Part shown: piece after piece, positions 52,970 to 64,000 of the stretch | How positions within the stretch are numbered: position 1 is the first letter of the stretch | How the letters are laid out: the number at the start of each line of letters is the position of its first letter | Source of the DNA: Chionis minor | Lineage: Eukaryota; Chordata; Aves; Charadriiformes; Chionididae | Direction of reading: 5' to 3' | DNA length: 64,000 bases | Assembly: GCA_013398295.1 (NCBI GenBank) | Contig: VZSF01009123.1 | Coordinates: 849,956 to 913,955, forward strand | Translations under genes and position numbers: made by a program | The notes under the pieces: model-generated | What the model saw: the letters and a program-made list of their open reading frames with translations, nothing else | Databases searched by the model: none | What the model was told of the DNA's origin: nothing

Positions 52970-55900
52970 AGGCTGAGCGTCTGTGGAGGTATGTGCTGGC
53001 TTACGCTAGCGGGCAGAGATCTTTGTGGCAATAATCGCTATCTGAAGGATATCAGGGCGGCAGGAAATTTAATTCAGATTGAAGCTGGTGTTCTATACAC
53101 TTCAGATGGAGTATTTTCTGATATTTTTTTTTTCTTACTTCCTTTCTTCCCCCCACCATGCATACCCTCTTCCTCTGGAAACACGTAATTTAAAAGCTTT
53201 CAGCAGCCCACAAACCATCACGCTAATGTGCATCAGGCCTTTCAGTGGAGAAGGGATTGCCCTTCCTGAGGGGGTATGGGTTGTGCCTGTGGCATTGGTG
53301 CTGCTATCGTCAAATCCTAATTGAATTGTACAGCTTTTTCCAGCGGAAATCGAAAGGTAGATGCAAAACTGAGATGACCCTTAATAAATGCAATTAGGCA
53401 CATGGTTTCTCTGTTATTGTTCTTGCTATTTTTAAGCACTAAGTCAAAGAAGCCCAAAGCTTCATAGACGTTGAGGTTTTCAAAATGTGCGTGTCAATAG
53501 TTAGGACGCTGCGGCCATTTTCTTTGTGTTGAAGCTCCCTTTAAATTCAGCAAGTACTGGATCCAGTCTGCAATGTGTATGTTAGTAATAAAGCCAGGAG
53601 AATGAGAGAACTGTATTTTATCCATACTTTTTCTGGTCTGGAGAAACACAGAAAGCTGAAAATTCAGAAATATTTCAAGTTTTTAGTTGGTTTGTATATA
53701 ACTTTTTACAGCTTCCAGGACTATGCTGTCACAAATGGTGATAAAAAACACATGCACAACAACTTTGATGTGTTATTCCAACAAGTAGCATCACCTAATA
53801 TCGCAGAGAAGAAATATGCCCTTTGTTAAACACAGCTGGGGAGGCACCTGCCATATTTCTGGAAGTAATGGGCAAACAGGGGGGATGTCTCTGCTGCTCT
53901 GCTCATCATTATGAGGAGTCTTTGCTGCAACACCCTCACCCCACAATCCGTTGGGGTCTGTTCCCCAAAATTATCGCATTTACCTCTTCCGGTTTCTTCC
54001 AAATCCTCTCACAATATAGGCAACCATGGTTATTAGTTGTGTTTTCTAATATAGGATCTTCTTTGATGGTTTGACATGGCTTACATGTGACACTATTAGA
54101 AATGTTCATGGCTCAGTGTTTCCAAGTGACAGAAGCCCTTTGCCTATTTACGAGTGAGATGCAGAGCACTGCTATTTCTCTCAGGCAAGGCCTGAGGACC
54201 CATTGGGGTAAGCAACTAAAACTGATAAATTGGGGCAACCCCAGAGAGCCTTTTAAAAGGCTTTAGAAGGCCACTACTTGTAGGCTATATCTATACTAGA
54301 AAGTAGAACAGGACAATCACGTGTCTTGTTTAATTGTTACAATGCTCCACGGCACAGATTTGGTCCGTGCCAGTATTGCGGGAAACAAAAAGGATTGGAT
54401 GCCACAGACCTTTCGTAATGGGTGGTTCAGATACAACCATCATGTCTGGAGGCAAAGGGGAACAGTTTAGCTTTGTGTACGTGTGCCAGGCCATGTTGAG
54501 TTGCTTGAGGCTACAGAAGAGTGTCTGGCCTGGTTTATTTACTAGTACAGATGTAGCCTTCCAGTTTCATCCTTAGTGCTGCCACTGATTTTACATAATA
54601 GCATCAGTGTGGGATTCTACACATCTATGATGCTGACTGTAGGCTGCTGGCAACTTTTAATGCTAGGTTAGATGTGTCTGCAGAAGATACAGTCTCAGCA
54701 ATGCCTGTAGTGGGGACTCGTCCTGCAGATAATCTTAAAAAGTCACTTAATTCTTTTTTTCTGAATCATTTGTCTTTATTTTAAACCTCCTTGGAACTGT
54801 AAATTCCTTGGTAGTGCTGTATTGTAATTCAGTCAGGCTGGTGAAGAGATTGTCCAGGCAGGAACAGCAAGTCTACAGACAACAATGCAGCCTCCACCTT
54901 TTGTTCCAGACAGGCCTGCCAGAAATCAGTCAGTTTGTTCTTTTTTGTTCTGTAGCTTTACCAAAACCAGGGAATTCTGTTAAATAGTTTATAGTAGTAA
55001 AACACTATTAACTAGTCACTTGTCTTTTCCCTGTTAGTGAAAAGTAAAGGAAAAATACTTTCCTGAGCTGCTGCATAGAGAAGGGTAGTCATGTTAGAGG
55101 CTCCCTGGTTCACAATATTGGGATTTCTAGTTTATGAAATGTAGCTAGGTTAACACTCAGCTTTATTATCCCGTCAGGGCCTTGTAGGAAAGGTTTCAGA
55201 AATGGTTATATCAATGTTATTGTAAGATTTTATTTTATGCCTCAGGAGAGAAAAAGATGATTGATGTTAAAAATACATAAGCAGGGCATGAATCTCTCGG
55301 ACCCTGTTGACTGGTGATTTACTTCCTGGGAGAGAGATGTCCGAGTAACGCTCTTTGGCAGAGCGGTGTTTTCCTGCAGGGTTCTGGGCTCCACCACCTA
55401 CAATGCCACTGTATTCAGGGCTGCCAGTCACATGGCTGTGGCCCTTGTTGGAGTCCTCAACAACGACAAAAGAAGTTTAAGAGAGAGGTTTTCAGCCTTG
55501 CCTAGCCATGCTCCTTGGCACATATCCCTTCCTCCTCAGGGAGAGCAGCCAACTGGATCCCCTACAAAAGCACCATTTCTAGAGTGGGTTATATGACTGC
55601 CAAAGAGAAGGATGGCTTTTAACAGATGTGCTGGGAAAGACCAAAGCAAACAAAGGCCAGAATTTCTGTGCACTTTCTTTTCTTGTTTTAACTGCTTGCA
55701 GGTATGCAGGTTTTAGGGGAGAATGAAGGGACGTGGAAGGGTCAGGACAGATACACGTTAAAGCAGTGATAGAGGGTCTGACTGCAGGCCTCTCTAGCCC
55801 AGGTTTTGCATATCATAGAGCTGAACAAGACCGTTACAGAATGAGTAGATGCTGCAGGAAACTGGAAAACAGCAAGAGGGGAAAATGTTGCAAGACATCA

Positions 55901-57797
55901 ACAAGAGCAACGAGGTCCTGAGGCAGTAGCAAGAGGTCTCAGTGCAAGTGCTTGCTCCAGCATGGAGAGACAGAGGCTAAGGTGTTGTGGGACAACTAGA
56001 AAGGGCAAGACCCTGAAATGGGTGCTGCTGAGTCCAGGAGAAAGTCCTGCTGTGGCAGGAAGCAAATAAACTGGAGGTGCTCCTCTGGAGAGAAGCAGAT
56101 GAGAGGATCTTGAGTTCTCAGACAATGTACTGGACCAAGTGTGAATCCTGGAGCAAAGGCTCCATCAGATGCTGAATATGCCTAAGGCCAATGAGGAAAT
56201 GCAGCAGAAGGTCAGAGAGGAAGTGCCAAGCATTCCTGGCATGGTGACAACCAGCTCCAAGGAGCTCCAGGGCACATGGAGATACCTGGAACTGAAGCCT
56301 GCTGGTGGCTGAAATGTGTGAGGGAGTCAATAGCAGGTGTAAAATCCTGCTAATTGTGTAATTATTTATTTAGTAAAGATAGCTTGGAAAAAAGGGAAGA
56401 AGTAGCTGTTGATGGAAGACCATGGCAGCAGGTCAAACGTATGTGTTGCTTCTCCCTAATGTTCCGCAGCCTTTCTACATATTTGATAACTTTCTGTGGC
56501 TTTCCAATCCACTAACTTGTCCCTGAACACGCGTAGACACAGAAACAGGGAAGGGCACACAGCTGTCATGTGGAACTGGTGGCATGAGGACTTAGAGGGT
56601 GGCTACAGGAGTGGGAGGAGCAGGATGTGAAGGTGACTAAGATGGTGAGACTTGAATAGCCAAGGGCAGCAACAGTCAGAATACATCATGTGCTGGCTGA
56701 GGGGATCCATCAGATCTTTGATTGAGAGATGTATTGGAAAAGAGACACTGTAACTGTCTTGCATGCACATGCAGCTGCGCTGCGCAGATGGGAAAGTTCT
56801 AACACTAGACGGCACACCAAGTACATCAACTCACTTGTTTAGGCTTAAATGCTGTCATTTGGTGCTTACATCATTGCTTTGGAGGTGTGGGCCTGACTCA
56901 TACCAGCAATAGTCTGCTGGAAGGTTAGAGTGGAGTAGAAATGAAACTGCACTTGCTCGCTTTTTATTTCTTGCCCAAGCAGAGTAATGTGAGAATGGGG
57001 AGGGGGAGGGGGGGGCGAGGAGGTGAGAATCAGGACTTCCAGCCCCCTCCTCGTGTAGCATTGGTAGAAATGAATAATTAGATAGTATTCATTATAAAAT
57101 CATAGACCTGCTTTTGGCAACAATATCTTTGAAAATATTTTTTAGTATAGACTCTGTGTTGGCCTTGTTAGTCACTGCCTTTTATAAATGCCTTGCATTT
57201 GGAATCTCTGCAAGAAATATAACTACTCCTGTGAATAAAAGAAACTTTGGACCATAGATAAGAAACATGATGTGTGGAAAAAAAATCTACCTAATATTAT
57301 TTGGCATTTATTTGTAACGGCATAATGACCATCTGCTGCCAGAACTTGTAAAAAAGATTTCTGTGCATGTGTTTTTATTGCAGCAAATGTCAGTATGTTG
57401 CCTTTCTTGTTATCACAGCATCAGGCTCTCTTAATTGTTACTACTGCGAACTGATTTATTCTTAATAATAGAAAATAGGTCATAAATGAACGTCCCAGTT
57501 TTTTGCTGAACTGGGGCCCAAAAAAGTGGAGCAGATTTAAAGATACTCATGAGGTTTATATACTGCAGGGAAAGATGGTGATTATTATTTTTCAGACCAA
57601 AGCCTTCTTAAAGTGCTTGTGAGCGTGTGAAATTTTTCAGTGCTGCTAATAAATGGCTAAAATTATGTTTCCTCTTGTTTAAAGTAAGGAAATAAAGCAA
57701 AAAGTGGTCTGACTTCTAGGCTGGCTGTATGGCTGTAGTCACCAGGTTGTCAGCAAGGTTTTACCTATTTCACACACATCAGGACCTAACTGTCACA

Positions 57798-57870
57798 CAG
57801 CAAAGTAGCAGCCTCTGAAGCCCAGTCAAATTGAATTTTTGTACATGAAGAAGCACTGAATTGTTCAGGA
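57798..57870 (+). repeat. Diverged local direct repeat, copy A
   Basis: About 72 bp, starting CAGCAAAGTAGCAGC and containing TTTGTACATGAAGAAG. It aligns with copy B at 58097-58167 with scattered differences and one small gap. Confidence 0.7.
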
Positions 57871-58096
57871 CTTTGCTGTCTCTCACTACTGACTTTGGAC
57901 TGATGTGAAATAGCGGCCCACTGCTCACCAAGGGTTTTATTCAACATTATCATAGTTTTTAATAAAGTAGAAATCTACTCTTTAGAAAATCAATAATGGT
58001 AATTCTCAAGCAGCCACCCCAGTGTTTCAGGCTCTCCTTCTCCCGTGCCGATGCAGAGGCAAGGGAGGTAACAGGCAACATGCAGAGGCAAAGCAG

Positions 58097-58167
58097 CAGC
58101 AAAGTAACAGCAGCTGAAGCCAAATCAAAGCGAGTATTTGTACATGGAGAAGTATCACTGTTCAGTA
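58097..58167 (+). repeat. Diverged local direct repeat, copy B
   Basis: Starts CAGCAAAGTAACAGC and contains ATTTGTACATGGAGAAG, 299 bases after copy A. In this copy the frame through SKVTAAEAKSKRVF is open, while copy A has a stop at the same place. Confidence 0.7.
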
Positions 58168-61100
58168 AAACAGATGTTTGTTTCCACCTTCATTTACAAT
58201 CACAGAACAGGGACAAAATTTCTGTTCCTCCCAGTGCCTGCAGGCACAGAGTACGGTGGAGATGTCTGTGAAGAGCCAGGAGGCTGCTGGTTTGGTACTG
58301 TCACTTTGAAAAGGGATCTGGGATGAATGGTTTCCTTTTCACAAGCCCCTATCCCTGCCCATAATTCACAGGCAGGTTTTTCAAGCCATTTGCATTACTC
58401 TGAAGCTGTTTTCTTGCTCCTTGGTTTCCTTCCAAGTATGATTCTCTGAAAGCTCTTCACTAGCTCGCATTTGTAGGCTGTGAAATGCATGGTAGTAGCG
58501 AGGAAAACAGGAAGTTTCAACGTAATTCCCAGAGGTTATGTGCGGGATTGAAACCAAAAACTGTCTTATGTTTGTTTTGGCCCACATAGCTGGAACCTAG
58601 CGCTATGGAGTTATTAATGTTCAGCAAAACATTCCAGTGGGTATGTACCCATGAACCTGCTGACTTCTTGTTGCTGTATTTAAAGAGATGTTGTAGAAAA
58701 TAAAACCTAGTTTATCCAGTGAACTTTAACAGCACTGCATCTGTTCAGATGACGTGGTTTCTAAGAATATGGGGTTTTTTAGAGCTCCTGTTACTTTTTG
58801 ATCACTCCTTGGGCCAGGACACAGAATCCTTCATGCAAATGCAGTCTGTCTCCTACATTCCCTGCGACTCATTTATCTGAGAAGAGGAAAAGGAAGAGAA
58901 ACAATGCTGTGAGTTCACCCTCTTCAGCACACAGAAGTTTTTTCTCTGTGGAGTCCTTCATGGAGTTACCTCCTGCAATGCTGCACAGGCTGCTCTCCAG
59001 CACAGGTGGAATTCTGTGTACGTCCATTCATTTTGGGCGCCCCTGCAAATGCTCATGGCTGCTTCACCTTTTCTTGACCTATGCACTAACTTCTGGCTTT
59101 GGTTTTACACCAGAAAAAAGGACTCAGTATTGTGCATGTGTTCAGTGATCAACTCATGAGAAAACCAAGATTGGGGGGAAAAAACCAGTACACTAGCCAA
59201 CAACAAAACCAAAACTCACTCCGATCTGTAATGAAATCATCGCTGGAAGTTCCCTCCATCCCCAGAATGAGAGGCTGAACTGTGTTCTAAAGCACGAGGA
59301 GACCAAGATATTATCTTAACATTGTTGTTAAGATGCTGTCATGATTTAGGGTCTGCCTGGAACTGCACAGTGTGTTTCAGCAGTTTGCTTTCCTAGGAGA
59401 GTGGCCATGTTTTGTGCCTGTCAGATGGAATTTCTGGTACTAAAACCCTGTACTGGATTTAATTAACACTCTCACTGGCCTGCACCAGCTTCTCATAAAG
59501 TGCTTCTCATGTGGGTCTTGTAATTATACCTCAGGCTATCTGTAAGCACCACATACTGTGGAATGTTACTATTGCGTAGCTAACAGTTTGCCCTTTTAAC
59601 TCCAATATGTCTTTCTCTTATAACACAAGATAAGTTTAATGATAAAATAAAGACTGTTAAAGCAAGATTTCAGGTCAGGTTTTTAGCTACTGGTTTGAAA
59701 TCAACCATCTACCAGAAAACACGGTATCAAACCCAATCCTTGTCTGCTTTAGCAACTAAATATTGCTTAGTTGCTTGGCCTCTCAATTTATCACTTCTGG
59801 ATGCATTTGGTTTCTGTTGCACATGCCGCCCCCTTTCTCTTATGCAACAAGAGAAATCAGGTGACTTTTGTTACACCTCTAATCATCGCTTCTAAGAACT
59901 CTTTCAGTGATGATCACATGAAACTGTACCCATTATGTATAATAACTTACACTCATTTTGCTACACTCTTATGCATTTAGAGCTGGAAGCCCATTCTGCA
60001 ACTTACTAGCCCAGTTAGGAAGGACAGCAGTGCATTATGGAATGATGCATTTTCATCTTTCTTTCCCTCAGCTCGGGTCTATGCTAATGCCGTGAGAAGG
60101 TGTGGGAGATAATTGCTTTTTGGTAGCGGGTAGCTAGAAATTGTGTGTGCATGGGGGGTTCTTTTATCTTTACTGTACACTGAACAGATATAGATAGTAA
60201 TTTGTATGAGTAGTTCAGACTAAAAAAAGACATGCCCTACCACAGCTTACCTTAAGGTTTTTACGTACTAATTGAAATTTATCTTCCACTTAACTGCCTT
60301 TCAAAGTAATTAGCATTGTTCAGCTGGGGAAATAGCTAAATCATGACTGAGGCTGGTAGGCATAAAAGACAAACATAAGAAGCAATAAAGCTCTTTTTAG
60401 GAAGTGAATACCCGAGGCATGTAGCAAGGTTAAATATGTGCTGGGCTATGCCATCTGATGCTGGCTGATGAAAATGTTTAATATTACTCTGATTCCTGCT
60501 ATGTAAAGGGCAACAGGACTTTTTATGTTCTGTGTAAATAAGCAGGGTACTGTCAAAAGATAAATAAGCAGGACTGTGACAAAATACATTGTTATTGCAG
60601 TTAATGTAGGTATGACAAAGACATCTTAAAATTACGAGCTTGGCAACTTACTGGGCTCCTCAGGTAGATATTGCAGCACACATTGGTTTCTGGTTTTCCA
60701 CAGCTGTCCTGATAACAGCATGCAAGCATCTAGTTTAAAACCACCTTTATCATGGCCATGCAGCTCCAACTTGGAGTACAAACACAGTATTATTTTCCCC
60801 AGAGAACAAAAATGACCCACTAAACCTTCAAAATTAGCTTACAGATTGGGGCAGAAAAGGGTTCCTGTTCATAGGCATAATGACTGCGGGCTCTCTTCCT
60901 GCTCCCACCAAAAGTGGGAGCTCCATACCAGATGAACTGACTTTCCTTCTTAGCATTACTATGTGTTTTTAAGAAGGAAAGCCAGCATGATGTAGCTTGC
61001 CAGTCACAGAATGTCACAGCCACTTTTAGGTCAGCAGGACACAATGCTGGTATGTCCCATCCTTTATTCTTATTGTGAGCCTAGGCCTGGCTCAGAGAGC

Positions 61101-64000
61101 TTGGCTTGTCTCTGTCTCTTATGATAGTGAGACCCACCTTCCTTGTGTGCATGCTCAGGGAATCCTGTCTGGAGGTGGGCCCGGGCTGCAGCATTCCTGA
61201 GCGTCTGCAGTGCTGTGCTTTCTGCTCTTCCAGTTCAATGGCTCTAGCCCTGGAGCGCACATCGTTGCTAAAAGTCATAAAATACTTGTTCATGGATATG
61301 CAGGTAGTACCTGGCTTGTGATAAGGATACCTACTTTCTGTCTTTCTACCAGGGAGTCTCTTAAACTACTGAAGGTGCTGTAGTTGAGGACTTCAGTTTG
61401 CTTACAAAAAGGTGAGATTGGGAGCCGGTGGTGTAGAAGTTACTATTTTTGCTCCGGGACAGGAAACCAAGCTTTTCTCTGTAGTCTGATTCCATCCAGT
61501 CGGCCTTGCTGCTGTCCTCATCTTATTGCAGGCTTGTCTGAATAACCTGAATTCTTGTCCTTGTTAGATATTTCCTTGTAGTTGCTGTCACCTGTTACAA
61601 CTCAGAGCATAGCCACAGCAGAAACCTCAGTGGAGACAGAATGCCGGCAGCTGCTGGCATGTTACATACAGGCTCATCTAGCCATGTTCCAAGACTATTA
61701 GCCAGTGCTTCAAGTGCCGGTGCCACAGCTCCCACCAAGAGATCTGAACAGCAGCACTTATTTGCATCACTGGCATACAGTTTCTGTGGTGGTTTGGGTG
61801 GCCTCTTCTCCTTTCTTTCTCTTTTGTTCATATTCTTCCTTCACTTGTTCATACTTCTTTACTTGTTTCAGGCATGCCAGCACAGTAATGCTATACATAG
61901 AAGAATTTTCAGACTGCGAGGTCCCCAAGTGTGGCAGTTGTTAGGGATATGTCCTCATAAAAATCCATTCTTAAATCCATGCACCCTAAGAAATTCAAAC
62001 CAAACGCTGGGAAGTTTTGCTGCAACATGCGTGTTTGAGTGGAACTTACCTGGGAGTTCTCTACCAAAAATGTATGGGTTATTAAAACACTCAGCTCAGT
62101 TTCTGGCATTTTACCTGTAGATCTTGCACTATTATAACATCTTTTCTGATCTCCAACACGTTTTTTTTATGTTTAGGATGACAGCTAACACTGAATTGTG
62201 CTTGGCTGACGAGTTGCAGGAGAGAATGAAAGAGCAGAATGGGAGTAATTTTTGTGGGTACAGATTACTTACAGCACTTCCCTTGAATAACCCGGGCTCG
62301 TAGATGCTTCCAATGTGACCCTTCTTGCTCCACCCCACTAAATTGAACAGGAGAAAAGAAGTACAACTTCCTCATGTAATTACCATATGTCATTAAAGGA
62401 TTAAAGTAGCAGTACACTTTGCATCACACGCATCTTTTTATCTGAGGAACAGGGTCTATTTTAAACAGCTTCATTTATAAAACTTGCCCATCCCTACACA
62501 GGAAAACGCCTTTTCATTTCTGTGGATTGCAATAAATAGTGCTTGTAAAGGCACTTTAAAACTGTACACCAAATTCAGCTCCCACCTGAAGATGTGTGAT
62601 TCCTTCCAAGGTACCAGAGGATGGACTTACCTGCAAGTAAACCCTGTCCCTGTAAGGCTGAATTTGGCCTGACATTTCTGCATATCTCGGCTCATTAGCT
62701 CAGGTTGCGCAGAGCCTTCTGGAGATCGCTCCAGTGAAGTGTGAGCAACAGCAACCAACTCCATGCTCCAGTTTTACACTGCCACATAAAGGGGGAAGCA
62801 AAGATGATGGGTCACACTTGCTGTCACTTCACTGAAAAGATTAGTATTAATGGATTAGGAATCCAATTAGCCACTCCTTTTAGCAAAAGCTGGCATGTCA
62901 AAAGGTTGCTGTCTCTCAGGAGAATAGTGGGGCGCAGATGGCTGAAAATCCTGACGTGCTTTGATGCAAAATAAAATTTTGGCCCCATCGTTTTGTTTCT
63001 GACTCTGGAACTCCTGAGGAAAGCAATCCTGTCACTGTCTGGCTGGGCTCCTTCACACAGCCACTTCCATCTGTAGCCATCTTTCCACTCTAATCGAACA
63101 GATTTCTTACCCAGATTGGTAGCTGTTTGCCAGACAGTGTTACGGGGCTGTCAACAAATGGACTGCAAATCACTTTTATATTTGTTTAAATGAAGTTTCT
63201 TCTCTTGTCTTTCCCTCATCTTCAGTGAAGCTCAAGGTCAGCAGTTAGAGGCTTTTTAAAAAGAAAAAAATAATGTTTCTTTTCCACTTCATGTCTGTTT
63301 GTAGGAGGAATTTATTGCCGTTTTCAGATGCAGTTTAATGCTGGAATTTTTTCAATATTGTATCCCTTATATAGCGGTGTTACCTATCATCTGTTCTGAG
63401 AATTCACTTGAAATCTTTAGGCATTCAGAAGCCTTTGCATTTTGAAAGCCATGAGAGAAATTGTTAAATTACTATTTGTTAGACCAATAATGACCAGAAA
63501 GTTTACAGAACTCCAAGATACCAATCCAGCCTCTGCTAGGCTTTGCAGCAATTACAGAAGGATTCATGAGAGTGGATTAGTGTTTTAGACCATCACACAC
63601 GGTGTCTCTGGCATTTTGGTACCCCAGACAATGATAGACATTTTTCTGCCATTGTAGGTCAAGCCCTGTTCCACAAAATTCCAAATTTATTGTAGATTTT
63701 TCTTCAGGTCTTAAGGGTGATCACCAGTGATATTTGAGTGGTAGCGGGAGGGAAGAAGCTTGCTTTCCCCTTTCCTCTTTTTTTCATCTTACACATACAG
63801 TCTGGACACTACGGAAGTTTTTGCAGAGTATCCACCTAGATCTGCCTGCTGTTGCCAAAGCACTTTGAATGATGGCTCATGTGACATTACTGATATATTG
63901 GGGTATGGGAAGTAACCTAGAGAAATCTAAGTGACTCCTTTTTAATCACTCTAGTCCTCTACAGAGAAGGAAATTTGTGGGGGCATTATCTAGTTCAGGA

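Larger units (their letters stand above)
51780..52980. promoter_or_regulatory. GC-rich island with YY1-type motif array
   Basis: The left part (51790-52090) is CpG-rich. The right part contains tandemly repeated sequence with seven motifs of YY1 type. GCCGCCATCTT occurs at 52280-52290 and 52467-52477. AAAATGGCTGC occurs at 52320-52330, 52507-52517 and 52752-52762. TCCGCCATCTC occurs at 52566-52576 and 52811-52821. It may be a promoter or a repeat-derived element. I could not match any exon to it, including the first exon of CEP85L, expected on this side from human gene order. Confidence 0.5.
52981..64000. other. Intergenic region, no recognised genes
   Basis: 11 kb without an exon I can name. 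It contains a diverged local duplication (57798-57870 and 58097-58167). There is a possible minus-strand exon-like open segment at 61406-61521 (see findings). A hairpin lies at 59313-59334, with ATCTTAAC and its complement around a 6-base loop. Human gene order would place CEP85L and PLN beyond MCM9 on this side; I did not find either. Confidence 0.55.

Noticed and set aside
52316..52976. Overlapping ORFs of 86-195 codons with internal repeats
   Set aside because: The repeats come from the duplicated DNA and the ORFs cross the N at 52725; no known protein features.
34203..64000. Search for phospholamban (PLN), a 52-codon gene near MCM9 in human
   Set aside because: I did not see its coding sequence on either strand; it is probably further to the right.

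Overview
The window looks like avian nuclear DNA. It holds CR1 LINE copies with typical avian 3' ends and a CR1 ORF1, an ancient L3/CR1-type fragment, short introns in two vertebrate genes, and a GC-rich promoter island that broke assembly (Ns at 17430, 17823-17826 and 18633-18757). I cannot name the species.

Two protein-coding genes are secure. ASF1A, a histone H3-H4 chaperone, lies on the minus strand with four coding exons between 7882 and 18317. Spliced, they give 204 residues that match the human protein as I remember it. MCM9, a helicase subunit for homologous recombination and mismatch repair, lies on the plus strand with six coding exons between 21024 and 34202. These encode everything from just after Walker A to the C-terminus, about 790 residues. 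The N-terminal exons (about 385 residues, with the zinc finger and Walker A) were not found and should lie left of position 1. ASF1A is therefore nested, in opposite orientation, in the MCM9 intron after codon ~386. As I recall, this is also the arrangement in human.

Layout: 1-6500, unrecognised sequence, by inference MCM9 intron; 6500-7881, ASF1A 3'UTR; 7882-18317, ASF1A coding exons and introns, with GC-rich blocks in intron 1; 17.7-19.3 kb, CpG-rich ASF1A promoter region with an assembly gap; 19355-19459, a short tandem repeat; 21024-34202, MCM9 exons and introns, with an AT palindrome, a TC/AC microsatellite, a pyrimidine-rich tract and an L3/CR1 relic; 36.3-37.8 kb, a decayed CR1 ORF1 interrupted by a second CR1 3' end; 39.2 kb, another CR1 3' fragment; 39.3-64 kb, apparently intergenic, with no exon I can name. 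Within it, 51.8-53.0 kb is a GC-rich island with tandem repeats that carry an array of YY1-type motifs and a 244-bp near-exact duplication around a single N.

Functionally, ASF1A hands H3-H4 to CAF-1 and HIRA during replication-coupled and replication-independent chromatin assembly. MCM9 works with MCM8 in recombination repair at forks. The two share a locus, and the ASF1A CpG island could in principle also fire plus-strand transcripts into MCM9. I found no clearly new biological system. The most distinctive unexplained structure is the YY1-motif repeat island at 52.2-53.0 kb. Next are the in-frame upstream ATG of the first visible MCM9 exon and the repeated short motif in the MCM9 tail.
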